Source: Solibacillus sp. R5-41 (GTDB taxonomy: Bacteria > Bacillota > Bacilli > Bacillales_A > Planococcaceae). Taken from it: a stretch of 64,000 bases of DNA. The DNA is taken from assembly GCF_002736105.1 (NCBI RefSeq), contig NZ_CP024123.1:3526001-3590000 (forward strand). The letters are read 5' to 3'. Within the stretch, counting starts at the first letter, position 1. Every line of letters starts with the position of its first letter. Shown here one piece after another: positions 38,117 through 47,513 of this stretch. A program made the position numbers and the translations under genes. The notes beneath the pieces were generated by a model. It was not told the origin of the DNA. It ran no database searches and worked only from the letters and a program-made list of their open reading frames with translations.

Positions 38117-38225
38117 GATATTCCTCCATACTTCTAATTAGTCCATACATATTATAACCGTTATCCGTAATTGTCTCTATTAAAATAGAGGTTCTATCTC
38201 TAGAACCCCTATCTATTGCACAATA

Positions 38226-41200
38226 TTAACTTACGTATAAGTTATCGTTAATTATTTGAACTACTTGGTCTAACTCTTCACCAAGCTCTTTTTTCAATCT
38301 AGTATATCCACCTTGGCTTTTGAATGGTTCTTCCGAAAACGCATCTTCTGGCTTTGGTGCAAGAACTGGCATTTCAATTAATTGCTTTTCAATCCGCTCC
38401 AACCACTTACGCTGGCGTGGTGCCCAATCATGCATTGAATAGACTTTACTCATAGCATTTTTCACACGCATTTCTGTTGATACCAGCGCTTCCCCTAATG
38501 CTGCTTGGCGAATAAAGCTAATAATATCTGCTGCAATTTCTTCATTTTTTGCCTGCTTCCATGCCGTTTGTAAATGATCTTCCTTGAAGTGTTTTGTTGC
38601 AAGAATCACCTCAATTTCACGTAAATCCTTACGTGTTAAATATTTCGGCCTTGTACAGACAATTTGTAGAGCAGGAATTTCGTTCATATTGTCACGTATA
38701 AACTGAACAAAGCCATCTAAATAATCAGCTGGACGTTCATTTCCTTCCCCGTAACCCCGCTTAACATCTGTCACTTTATCTTCATGTTTAGCTATCACTT
38801 GAAGTTCTTTTTGTGTCTTGTACGTCTCAAAATAATCAAAGAGCACAATATGTTCTTTTGCTTTTTCTGGCGTATATCCTTTTAACTCTTTTGTCCAATC
38901 GTCTACTGTCATACCTTGAGTAAGCTGTTCAAATTGTTTCTTTGCAGCATCACTGAGTGTTTGTTTTTTACGTTGGATTTTCGCAACTAACTGTTCTAAG
39001 AAATGCTGTGCTTCATCTTGAGTTTCTGCTTGTTCAAATGAATCACGTAGTTGTCCAATTGTTTGATTTTGTTGTTTTACGACTGGTTTCATTTCTGTAT
39101 ACTGTTGCAATTGATTATAAATACCGACTGCATCAAAAATACGGAAATGGGTTTTACCTATATCTGGACATAATCGAGTCGCTCGTCCTAACATTTGATC
39201 GTATAAAATACGTGATTTAATACGACGTAAAAATACAATGTTCGTAATAGTCGGTACATCGATGCCTGTAGTTAAGAGATCCACTGTAACAACAATATTT
39301 GGATAACGCTCATTTTTAAAACGTTTAATCATTTCATTTGGATGATAAATAGAGCCTGTAATTTTTACGATTGCATCATCTGAAACATCATCACCATTTT
39401 CAGCAAATGCTTCTTTTAATAAGCGTACAATTGAATCAGCGTGCTGGTCTGTTGCTGCGAAAATTAATGTTTTTTCATCACCTTCTGGATCTAGATGATC
39501 TTCAACTAAATTTTTTAATATTGCGCGGTTAAACCCTTCAGTAATAACACGTTTATTAAAATGCTCAACTTCAAATTTCAGTTCATCTTCTAGGTGTTCT
39601 AAAATTATTTCACCTTCATCTGAATCATAAACTTCCACATCTTCGCCTTTTTCAAATTTGATACCATGCTCTTTCAATTCAGTTTCAAATAAATATGGCG
39701 GTTCATGGTCGACTAAATAGCCATCTAATACAGCTTCTGTATAAGAGTACTTATAGATCGGAGAACCAAAAATTTCAGTAGTATGAAGCGCAGGAGTAGC
39801 AGTTAACCCTAAAACAGCTGCATCAAAGTAATCGATTACACGACGATATTGACTTACATATTCATTTTGATCGCGGAATAATAACTCGTCTTCTGTCATC
39901 TCACGGTCACTCGTATATCCTCTATGTGCTTCATCTACTATAATAAAGTCATATTGACCTACTGAAGGTAATTGGTCATTATCACTATAAAATAAGCGTC
40001 TTACCATCCCTTGAACGGTCGCAATTTGAACTTTTGTTTCAACATCTGGTGTCATATCTGTAAGCGACTTTACATCGTAAATAGAAGTAAATGATAAATC
40101 ATTTTCCATCTTCGAATCTTTTAACACATCGGCTGTTTGTTGCCCTAAGGAGTTACGGTCTACAAGGAATAAAATACGACGACATTTTTTTGCTTTGATT
40201 AGGCGGTACATTAAAGCAATTGCGGTACGTGTTTTACCTGTACCTGTTGCCATTGCTAATAACATTTTTCTAACACCATCCATCAGTGCTGCTTCAGCTG
40301 CTAATACGGCTTTTTGTTGAAAGTCACGTAATCCGAACTTCGTAATATCTTCATTTTTAAGACGCTCATTGGCTTCTTTATTATCCACATCTAATAATAA
40401 CTTTAAATCGTCTGGTGAATGCCAGCCTTCTAATGGATGTGCGTGCTTTGTAGGGTTGCGAGAGTCCCAGAACCAAATACCTGACTGATCAGCTAATTGC
40501 TTTAAATATGGCCTCCCATTTGATGCATATAAAAATGGCACTTTATATTCACCATTTGGAGGTAATAGTTCTGTCCCTTCAACTGGTTGGATTTCACGTG
40601 CATACACCTTTGTTTGGCTTTCAAGCGCTGCTGGTATGTCACGATGTTTCGCCTTTGCTTCAACAATACCGACTAATTGTAATCCGATAAATAAAGCATA
40701 ATCCGCATATTTCGAACCGACTTTCCATTCAGCAATGGCTATATTTTTATTCTTTTCAGGCATCGTTTTATGCTTCTTATGATTATATTTTTCTGTATCA
40801 ACAATCCAACCAGCCGCACGCAATTTATCATCGATTAATACACGTGTTTGAGCTTCTGATAAACGATGCTTTTGAATATGGAGCTTTGATTTTTCTTTAC
40901 GTCTTACACGCACATCTTTTGTAATTGCATCATCTGTGATTGTATCAAGCTGCTTTAGGAGTTCTTTTTCCTTCTTAGCAATTTCTTCTTCTAAAGCTTG
41001 CACCTTTAATTGAAGCTCCTTAGAACTTTCTTCTCTCTCTGGCTCTCTATATGTAGGTGCGACAAACTCCCAATCAATATATACTTCCATAAACCAAATT
41101 GCTATTTGATACGCTAATGCTAATAATTGTTTCGCTTCTTCTGTCGTACCATAAGATGCTTCATGGGAAGCGGAATTCCCTTTTCTTCGTAACGTATGGA

Positions 41201-41444
41201 ATATATCTAACATTTCTGGCTCTGCTAAGCCTTCTTTTTTCATGGTATTTAAACGGTCTACTTGCTTTGTATCATACGATTCACGAATGTTATCAGATGC
41301 TAAAACAGCTTTTGCAATTGATTCACCTAATAAGCGTAATTTAATAATTGAAGTATGCGGATCATTATATAGATTACGCTCGGCACTTTCACCAAGCTTC
41401 GCTAATACTTCCCAATCACCTTTGAAAAAAGAAAAGTTACTCAT
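38226..41444 (-). CDS. hsdR: Type I restriction enzyme motor/nuclease subunit
   Basis: 1072 residues. Order: DUF4145-like N-terminal domain (about 1-140), HsdR nuclease domain (IVEAKAK includes the PD-ExK-type EAK, about 262), SF2 helicase with ATGTGKTRTA and DEAH, helicase C domain, C-terminal EcoEI/EcoKI-type region. It translocates and cuts unmodified DNA with HsdM and HsdS. ATG at 41444 has GGTGGATGATA upstream; an ATG two codons earlier (41450) is possible. Confidence 0.9.
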   Translation of the reverse strand: MSNFSFFKGDWEVLAKLGESAERNLYNDPHTSIIKLRLLGESIAKAVLASDNIRESYDTKQVDRLNTMKKEGLAEPEMLDIFHTLRRKGNSASHEASYGTTEEAKQLLALAYQIAIWFMEVYIDWEFVAPTYREPEREESSKELQLKVQALEEEIAKKEKELLKQLDTITDDAITKDVRVRRKEKSKLHIQKHRLSEAQTRVLIDDKLRAAGWIVDTEKYNHKKHKTMPEKNKNIAIAEWKVGSKYADYALFIGLQLVGIVEAKAKHRDIPAALESQTKVYAREIQPVEGTELLPPNGEYKVPFLYASNGRPYLKQLADQSGIWFWDSRNPTKHAHPLEGWHSPDDLKLLLDVDNKEANERLKNEDITKFGLRDFQQKAVLAAEAALMDGVRKMLLAMATGTGKTRTAIALMYRLIKAKKCRRILFLVDRNSLGQQTADVLKDSKMENDLSFTSIYDVKSLTDMTPDVETKVQIATVQGMVRRLFYSDNDQLPSVGQYDFIIVDEAHRGYTSDREMTEDELLFRDQNEYVSQYRRVIDYFDAAVLGLTATPALHTTEIFGSPIYKYSYTEAVLDGYLVDHEPPYLFETELKEHGIKFEKGEDVEVYDSDEGEIILEHLEDELKFEVEHFNKRVITEGFNRAILKNLVEDHLDPEGDEKTLIFAATDQHADSIVRLLKEAFAENGDDVSDDAIVKITGSIYHPNEMIKRFKNERYPNIVVTVDLLTTGIDVPTITNIVFLRRIKSRILYDQMLGRATRLCPDIGKTHFRIFDAVGIYNQLQQYTEMKPVVKQQNQTIGQLRDSFEQAETQDEAQHFLEQLVAKIQRKKQTLSDAAKKQFEQLTQGMTVDDWTKELKGYTPEKAKEHIVLFDYFETYKTQKELQVIAKHEDKVTDVKRGYGEGNERPADYLDGFVQFIRDNMNEIPALQIVCTRPKYLTRKDLREIEVILATKHFKEDHLQTAWKQAKNEEIAADIISFIRQAALGEALVSTEMRVKNAMSKVYSMHDWAPRQRKWLERIEKQLIEMPVLAPKPEDAFSEEPFKSQGGYTRLKKELGEELDQVVQIINDNLYVS

Positions 41445-41652
41445 TATCATCCACCGCTTTTCTAAGTATTTGATTTAATTGTATAATAATGGTAATTATT
41501 GTACTACAAGAACAATCATTCTAATAAAGCATATATGGTTAATTTTACTTAGTGATGTGTGTTTGCATCTAGACTAACACTTACAACTACTTAAAGTTTT
41601 TCATATATAAGAATCAACTCAAAATAGATGTGAAACACATTTGCAGAGTTGA

Positions 41653-41766
41653 CACGCCTGTTTCTTTGACATGAGCTCAACCCCAGCTTAGAAAAGCTAG
41701 TTGAAGAGTTGGCCTTAGCACTGATAATTTATCAAGAATGTATTACTTCGATAATCAACAGGCGTG
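41653..41766. ncRNA. Candidate structured RNA or cruciform
   Basis: CACGCCTGTT (41653-41662) is exactly complementary to AACAGGCGTG (41757-41766) and encloses an internal hairpin (AGCTT/AAGCT extended by CAAC/GTTG, 41678-41704) and a TGATAA/TTATCA stem. It lies between hsdR and the unknown 181-residue gene, where a 365-bp gap has no gene. It could be an RNA made by either neighbouring operon or a DNA structure; no promoter was assigned. Confidence 0.4.
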
Positions 41767-41823
41767 ATTTATTATTAATCGATTTATAACTTTTAATATC
41801 AAACTTAGTTCTCACTTTTTGTC

Positions 41824-42369
41824 TCATCTACAACCTGCAGCCACTATATAACCCTCATGAAGTAATTGTTCAACCTCCGATTTAAGATTACTTTTAGTCA
41901 TTTTTAGTTCATTATTAGCACTGAGCCGTATTACACGAGGAAACCCATCGTTTGTTTCAAGATGAGTAATGATACTTGAACTTTCTCCTTTGCCTACAAC
42001 TGAGTGTGGGATGGGACCAAATAATACGGCTCTGTATTTCGGATTATATTGCAACTTATTAAAAGGATAAGTCTTAGCTTCATCATATCCTATACAGAGC
42101 TCAATTTGTTCTTTTGGTATTCCTAACTCTTTAAATGTACCGATAATAACTTGAGGTTTAATCTCACTCTTACCGACAATCAGAATCTTTCCATCTAGAT
42201 AAGATTCAAAATCATTCGCATCTCTTTCTTTCGGGAAAAGATCTCCCATTCCAATCAATTCAAGATATTCCTGCAATCTATTTTCTCTTCCTGCTGTCCG
42301 CAGTTCAGAATGTAAACGATAAGATGCTTCTGCTATAATATCGAGTAATTGATCATTCGATATTTTCAT
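41824..42369 (-). CDS. Unknown protein paired with the methylase-TRD gene
   Basis: 181 residues, soluble. An N-terminal helical part is followed by a Rossmann-like stretch KILIVGKSEIKPQVIIGTF and LFGPIPHSVVGKGESSSII. I do not recognise a family. It overlaps the methylase-TRD gene by 17 bp; ATG at 42369 is used (GTG at 42378 is possible). The coupling implies that the two proteins work together. The glycine-rich loop and the helix-strand alternation suggest nucleotide or phosphate binding, but this is only a guess. Confidence 0.7.
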   Translation of the reverse strand: MKISNDQLLDIIAEASYRLHSELRTAGRENRLQEYLELIGMGDLFPKERDANDFESYLDGKILIVGKSEIKPQVIIGTFKELGIPKEQIELCIGYDEAKTYPFNKLQYNPKYRAVLFGPIPHSVVGKGESSSIITHLETNDGFPRVIRLSANNELKMTKSNLKSEVEQLLHEGYIVAAGCR

Positions 42370-44110
42370 CTCCCTCACGCTCCCCTACTTGATTTAACAA
42401 ATTTGCTTTTTTGTCTTTAATTTTTTCAAGTTGTTTTTGAAGGATTACGATATCATCGCAGAGATCAAGATATTGAGATGCAATTTCCAACTGCTCTTTC
42501 TGCGGAAGTCTCGGAATTTTCAATTGGTTAAGATCTCGAATACTGATACTTTTCATAGCTGAACCTTTCGAAAGTTTCGAAAGTTGAGCCTGTCCCGGTT
42601 CGCTCTCTAAATAGGCTTTAACAAATACAGGATTAACCTTACTTTCGTCTAATTCAATAAAGTAAAGATTTCCATTTGCTAGAATTTTTTCATTTAATCC
42701 AACTTTGGCTAGACCAACCTTAAATGGAAAACCTATTTTCGATAAAATCAAATTATTATTCTGAATACAATGTTTCTCATAGCGCTTATCGATAAACTTT
42801 AAACTTGGTAAATCTTCCTCTATCAACCCTTCGTTAATATTCTGAAGCATTAAATAATGGAATCCTGTAGATTCAGAAGTTGCAAGTTCGTCTAATTCAG
42901 AGGATTTAATTTGTGCACCTCTAGAAATTCGAATACAAAGATCCTCAAAAGGAATACCATCAATCGTCTCATTCAAAGTTAGAATAAATCTCTGTGGATT
43001 TAGTAAATATTCCTCTTTTGCAATTTCTTCAATTGAAACAGATCTACTAAATTCTGAATCACTATTATAATATTTCATGATATGAGCAATATCATTTTCT
43101 TCTAGGGTATTCTGGCGTCTGCCTTTTGTATAAATTGAAGATGCATCTACCATTTTCACTGTCTGACTTTTACTTTTCCCAAGAACCAACAAAGTTACAG
43201 GTATTCCAGTTCCTGTGAGAAGACGTTCTGGAAGTAAAATTACACCTTCGATATTTCCAGATTCAATAAAATATTTGCGAATCATTTCATCCGAACTATT
43301 CCATGTACCCGAATTCGACATAATTACAACCGCTCTCCCAGAATCGTCAAGATTATCTAATACTGCAAAGTTATAGATCCAATCTGAGGAAATATTTCTC
43401 TTCATATTCCCAAAATAATTTCTTAAAGTAGGATTAACATCAATTTTTTGTTTCAACTGTGCCAATTTCATCCCAATTGGATAATTAGAAAAGATTTTGT
43501 TCGCTTCAAATTTTTCGCATGATTTTGCCAGCATATCTCCCTGAACTACTTTAATATCATTTTCAGCAACCAAACCTCTGATATTGGCAACAACTATTGA
43601 TTGTGTATGAATTTCAATACCAAAATAATAAGCAGAATTTTCATTCATATTTGCAGTGATCAAAAAGTTGTTTAAACCTGAACCCATATCTAACACTTTA
43701 TCACCTGGTTTAATATCGAGAATATTAAGTGCTAACTTGATTATTCCACTTGGTGTTGCATAATTACTCACCGCTGAATAAAGGTTCGGTTCCGCAAACA
43801 ATATATATGAAATAAGGACTTCTTCTTCATATTTATCTGTCAAATCAAAAATCAGATTTCCAAATTCAAAAGCTACATTGTTCAAATAGTGTTCAGTTGT
43901 TTCGTCTTTAACCTTCTCAGAAATCACTAATGCTAAAGTTGTCTTTTCCTTTTCTTCTGTTTGCTTCCAAAGTAAAGTTAAAAATGCAACAGACACTCCC
44001 TTTACTAAGTACTCGTCTGGTACACAAAAAGCTCTCAGTGAATTTGTAAGCGTCCATTCAAAATTAGTGTAATCTTTTTTTTGCAATTCAATATATTTCT
44101 TTTTATCCAA
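42353..44110 (-). CDS. N6-methylase-like protein fused to a single specificity domain
   Basis: 585 residues. Residues about 1-120 are helical as in HsdM; SAM motif VLDMGSGLNNFL (about 149) is followed by a motif IV that reads FSNYPIGM instead of NPPY/F, so methyl transfer may be altered or lost. From about 385 there is one HsdS-like target-recognition domain ending in a coiled coil (QKEQLEIASQYLDL, then KQLEKIKDKKANLLNQ). TTG start at 44110 after GGAGGGATTATA. No nuclease gene accompanies it apart from the unknown partner. It could be an orphan modification enzyme, a DNA-recognition module, or an uncharacterised defence component. Confidence 0.75.
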   Translation of the reverse strand: MDKKKYIELQKKDYTNFEWTLTNSLRAFCVPDEYLVKGVSVAFLTLLWKQTEEKEKTTLALVISEKVKDETTEHYLNNVAFEFGNLIFDLTDKYEEEVLISYILFAEPNLYSAVSNYATPSGIIKLALNILDIKPGDKVLDMGSGLNNFLITANMNENSAYYFGIEIHTQSIVVANIRGLVAENDIKVVQGDMLAKSCEKFEANKIFSNYPIGMKLAQLKQKIDVNPTLRNYFGNMKRNISSDWIYNFAVLDNLDDSGRAVVIMSNSGTWNSSDEMIRKYFIESGNIEGVILLPERLLTGTGIPVTLLVLGKSKSQTVKMVDASSIYTKGRRQNTLEENDIAHIMKYYNSDSEFSRSVSIEEIAKEEYLLNPQRFILTLNETIDGIPFEDLCIRISRGAQIKSSELDELATSESTGFHYLMLQNINEGLIEEDLPSLKFIDKRYEKHCIQNNNLILSKIGFPFKVGLAKVGLNEKILANGNLYFIELDESKVNPVFVKAYLESEPGQAQLSKLSKGSAMKSISIRDLNQLKIPRLPQKEQLEIASQYLDLCDDIVILQKQLEKIKDKKANLLNQVGEREGDENIE

Positions 44111-44254
44111 TATAATCCCTCCGTTTGGTTTTTTTAATCTTTCTATGGTTATTATAAACCATACAGTAGAACGATGTCAATGTGGTTATTAAAAACCATA
44201 AAAAATTATTTGCAACTAAATTAAAATTCGATTTCCCAAAATCCCTTTTCCCTT

Positions 44255-44776
44255 TTCAAACTTTTTGCTTACAACGATATGCGTAAAGATAAGGCACGCG
44301 CTCTTACTTGGAAAAGAGTTAACTTTAAAACAAATGAGATATGTATAAACAAAGGAATTTCTCACGAGAAAGACAACAAGCTTTATGTCAATGACACCAA
44401 AACAGATGATTTCCCGTATCATTAACGATGCAGGATGTCGATTCTTTCAGAGTGGTAGAAGGGACAAAGGAAAAGAATTTTGTAGAAAGGATTAATACAG
44501 CTCAACTGTAACAGGTTGTTTTAGCAATGAAGATAATAACTTCTTACAGCATGCAAAAAGAAAATGGCTTAAGGACACGTATGATCTACCTAAAATTAAG
44601 ACACGTGCTTTCTGTCATTTACATTACTTTCTTATATCTAGAAGCTGATGAAATACTAAAGAAGTACAGAATCGCTTAGGACATTCGGATATTCGAACTA
44701 CAAAGAACATTTATGCACAGGTTTCAAGAAAACAAAAGAAGGAGCCATCAATAAATTCGATAGGTTCATTGTATTT
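44255..44776 (+). pseudogene. Decayed tyrosine integrase
   Basis: Pieces of the C-terminal catalytic domain can be read in shifting frames: NDMRKDKARALTWKRVNF (first catalytic arginine), GISHEKDNKLYVNDTKTDD, TRAFCHLHYF (HxxR box, damaged), and RLGHSDIRTTKNIYAQVSRK (tyrosine). These match the intact island integrase domain by domain. A relic of an earlier insertion. Confidence 0.75.
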
Positions 44777-44868
44777 TTTTCATTGAGGGTATTGCAAATC
44801 AATAGGATTTGATGAATGATCACAAAATAAAAAATCCTTGTGGATGAGAAAATTAAAGTTAAAAAATA

Positions 44869-44896
44869 AAAAACAGCCATAAACGGCTGTTTTTTA
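44869..44896 (-). terminator. Terminator of the RT/GIY-YIG operon
   Basis: AAAAAACAGCC pairs with GGCTGTTTTTT on the minus strand, overlapping the GIY-YIG stop codon. The long A/T arms make it work in both directions. Confidence 0.85.
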
Positions 44897-45733
44897 CTGC
44901 AATTCTTTTAAGCTTCTACCAAATTTATTCTTCCACTCCGTCAACCCATTCGCACTTCGTCCCATAACAATATCAGCTGCTGCAGAAGGACTCGTAAACA
45001 AAAGATCCTCCATCACAATAAATTCACCATTAATAACTGTTACTCTTTCTGACTGTATTAGTTCATTTCTTTTAGCAATTGAACGTTCTGAATAGGAATT
45101 AACATAATCCGTTGCAATTTTAGAACCATTTAAGACAACAAAACCCTCCTGAGTTTGAATTCCATTTGCTTTCGCACCACGAGCAGCTTCAATAAAGAAA
45201 ATATCATTTTCGTGAATTTCAGCATTGTCTTTAATTTCCTCAAATAACTTATGTCCAAGCGTATTTACCATCATCATAAGGTTACTAATATATTCATCCA
45301 TTTCCGCACGATCTGGTTCTGATATAGAAGGCATTGGAGGGATATTTCCATTCATCACGAAATAACGATTTGTTGCTTTCGCTCTTTCATATAATTTATT
45401 TTCGATGTATTTAATGTGGGCTTTATTTAGGTTTTCGTCTTTACTAATAAAAACGATAACTTCGTTCCAAAAGTCTTTTTCTCGTAAGTGATATTGTAAT
45501 CTCTCATATACTTCTTCTGCTTCACCAATGTATACGGCCTCTTTATCATCCTCATTGCGACCAAATAACATGTATACACCTGTCGAATTTAAATTAGGTC
45601 GATCCGCGCATTTCTTCACCTCAGTACGAGGGATTCGATAAGCTAAACCTGTCCAATTCGAAAGCTCACAAGTTAAACGCCCACTCGGATCTCCATCTAT
45701 TAGAAACATTTTTATTGTCTTTCCAAAAGTCAT
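44894..45733 (-). CDS. GIY-YIG nuclease domain protein with DUF4357
   Basis: 279 residues. GIY-YIG domain with GVYML (52), VYIG (67-70), arginine at 78 and catalytic glutamate at about 111 (IKYIENKL). The C-terminus has the DUF4357 module (TSPSAAADIVMGRSANGLTE). ATG at 45733 is preceded by AGGTGAGAAGTA, starting 19 bp after the RT stop, so it is translated from the RT message. Homologues often occur alone or near restriction genes. Here it may be the effector or a nucleic-acid processing partner of the RT, which is an inference from operon structure. Confidence 0.85.
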   Translation of the reverse strand: MTFGKTIKMFLIDGDPSGRLTCELSNWTGLAYRIPRTEVKKCADRPNLNSTGVYMLFGRNEDDKEAVYIGEAEEVYERLQYHLREKDFWNEVIVFISKDENLNKAHIKYIENKLYERAKATNRYFVMNGNIPPMPSISEPDRAEMDEYISNLMMMVNTLGHKLFEEIKDNAEIHENDIFFIEAARGAKANGIQTQEGFVVLNGSKIATDYVNSYSERSIAKRNELIQSERVTVINGEFIVMEDLLFTSPSAAADIVMGRSANGLTEWKNKFGRSLKELQ

Positions 45734-45752
45734 TACTTCTCACCTATCCGTA

Positions 45753-47141
45753 CTAATTATTTAACTTATTATGAATTTTCACCCAATGTCTCTTAGTTTG
45801 CTTCCTGATATATGATTTACAAGGTAACTCTTTCATCATTTTATGCGCTTTTTTCGCATATGCATTAAAGTTACCATAACCAAGATATTTATGACCAAGA
45901 TGCGTATATAAATCATATAACTCTCTTTTCGGGCCAGGTCGGTTAGTAGCATAAGCTATTCGTTTACTCGTTTTAGTTTTCTTATATGCACGGGAATAAT
46001 ACTTGAATAAACTTTTTTCTCTAATCTTAATAATATTTTTATCTATAACGAAGCCTAAATAATCTAATGGACTAATTTCCATCTTTTCATTATAAATTGT
46101 CTTATCTCTATATAAGCGCATCTCCGTCTTCTTTTCTTGAATAATTAGACCATCGTCTTTATAGCGGTCAATTTGAATCAAAAATTCATTTTTCCACTCT
46201 TCAAGTAGTTCTACAGTAGCATTAGCTGTAGGTATTACAATTATAAGATCATCGCAATATCTTCTATATAATGCTTCTGGATGCTTCTGCTTAGACCATT
46301 CAAGTACTTCTTTATCGAAGTCGATTAAATGCACATTAGAACAAACTGCACTCATACCAGAACCTTGGGGTATTCCATAAAAATTCTGATTCACTTTAAT
46401 TTTCCCTTCTTTAAATTGCCTAAATTCAGTTGGGTTCATAATTTTAGGCAATTTAGACCGAATCTTTCTCAATTTCTTTCTTCCATACTTATCAAGCAAA
46501 AACTCTTCTATATCCGCCTTTTCTACATATGAATAACGAGTGATATTTTTAAAAATTTTGTACCAATCTTTTGGTAACTCTTCTACGTTTAATACACGTT
46601 TAATTTTTTGCTTAAGTGATTTGTGATTAATATTATCAAAAAAGCTTTTAAAATCTAATGCTATAACTATTGATTGATCTTGCTTCAAAAGAAAATCAAA
46701 CACCTCATATGCAAAATCAATGTTATTTTTACCGCGCTTATTATTTCGATAGGCGACAGCTATCTCATTAATATCTTTATTAGAAGCATAGTGGTTATAT
46801 GCATTGTTAAGTAAGTCTCCGTAATATTTGTAAATGAGACTATCTTTATGAGCAGCGTAATATATTTCACGTGGCTTCTTGTCTGGCTTCTTATATTTTT
46901 CTCCCTTTTCATTTTTTAAAGTTATATATTTTTTAAATACAATTTCGAAATGAATGGACGGCAAAAAAGCATATGAAGCTACCCAAGATGGGTCTTGGAT
47001 TTTCGCTTGCATATGCTCATCATTTTTTATATCTACACGTTTATCAAAGTGTAGATATTCCTTTTTCTTGTATTTTGACCAATTAATTTCAGAAGAGCTA
47101 GAAAGGCCATGTAATCGTCGCGGCCCATTACTTCTATTCAA
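45753..47141 (-). CDS. Defence-type reverse transcriptase (DRT2/UG-like)
   Basis: 462 residues. RT motifs: ALDFKSFFDNINH (catalytic D163), GIPQGSGMSAVCSN (256-269), YRRYCDDLIIV (YCDD at 295-298), IIQEKKTEM, LDYLGFVI. No maturase X/HNH domain, so not a group II intron protein; no VTG or NAxxH retron motifs were found, so a retron is unlikely. The YCDD site, the length and an upstream ncRNA fit the unknown-group RTs of DRT2 kind. TTG start at 47141 follows AGGAGGCTGATCTAT. Exact UG class is not certain. Confidence 0.85.
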   Translation of the reverse strand: MNRSNGPRRLHGLSSSSEINWSKYKKKEYLHFDKRVDIKNDEHMQAKIQDPSWVASYAFLPSIHFEIVFKKYITLKNEKGEKYKKPDKKPREIYYAAHKDSLIYKYYGDLLNNAYNHYASNKDINEIAVAYRNNKRGKNNIDFAYEVFDFLLKQDQSIVIALDFKSFFDNINHKSLKQKIKRVLNVEELPKDWYKIFKNITRYSYVEKADIEEFLLDKYGRKKLRKIRSKLPKIMNPTEFRQFKEGKIKVNQNFYGIPQGSGMSAVCSNVHLIDFDKEVLEWSKQKHPEALYRRYCDDLIIVIPTANATVELLEEWKNEFLIQIDRYKDDGLIIQEKKTEMRLYRDKTIYNEKMEISPLDYLGFVIDKNIIKIREKSLFKYYSRAYKKTKTSKRIAYATNRPGPKRELYDLYTHLGHKYLGYGNFNAYAKKAHKMMKELPCKSYIRKQTKRHWVKIHNKLNN

Positions 47142-47406
47142 ATAGATCAGCCTCCTAGCATAATTTTGGCGGGTTCACCCTTATACGGGGAAGAGCCTTT
47201 GACCGCTTGCACTCTAGAAGAGTACTCTTAAACATTTGGTATCATTACCGTAAGGAGGTAATTCTAACCGTGATTAGTTTATTCAATGTGGAAGGCCAAG
47301 CTTTAATAGCAATGATCCTCGACATCTGGTGGTTGAGCGAGTTTATGAACGTTCAGAAACTTGCTCAACATAGAAACTAATTGCTCTCACAACCAATTTT
47401 GGAGAC
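47142..47406 (-). ncRNA. Structured ncRNA upstream of the reverse transcriptase
   Basis: About 265 nt between the promoter at 47413-47441 and the RT start, with no coding gene. Read on the minus strand it has a long hairpin TTGAGC-AGTTT/AAACT-GCTCAA capped by TGAACGTTCA (47332-47368), a long-range pair ATTAGTTT/AAACTAAT that encloses it, an ATTACC/GGTAAT hairpin (47244-47262), AAGAGTACTCTT and a CCCCGTATAAGGGTG-type stem. Structure-rich leaders of this length serve as the template RNA in DRT2-type systems. Two stop-free windows (47306-47386 and 47248-47352) are noted. Role inferred. Confidence 0.65.
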
Positions 47407-47412
47407 AAGTTA

Positions 47413-47441
47413 ATTGTAACTAAATTTTCAAGTAAATACAA
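47413..47441 (-). promoter_or_regulatory. SigA promoter of the ncRNA/RT operon
   Basis: TTGTAT (47436-47441), 17-bp spacer, TACAAT (47413-47418) on the minus strand; the predicted start is near 47406. Confidence 0.65.
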
Positions 47442-47513
47442 ATATAAGGAATTTAAATGGGTATATTATTACATTCATTTCAGATTTAATCTATAGTTTA
47501 AATGGAAAAACTA

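Noticed and set aside
38186-38213. Small hairpin between hsdR and hsdM as terminator
   Set aside because: Stem is short with an AT-rich base and no T-run; termination here would cut off hsdM and hsdS.
45753-47141. Group II intron-encoded protein
   Set aside because: No maturase X domain, no HNH endonuclease domain, no intron domain V/VI sequence around it.
45753-47406. Retron interpretation of the RT locus
   Set aside because: No VTG or NAxxH motifs, no clear inverted repeats defining msr-msd, and the YCDD site with long N-terminal region fits unknown-group defence RTs better.
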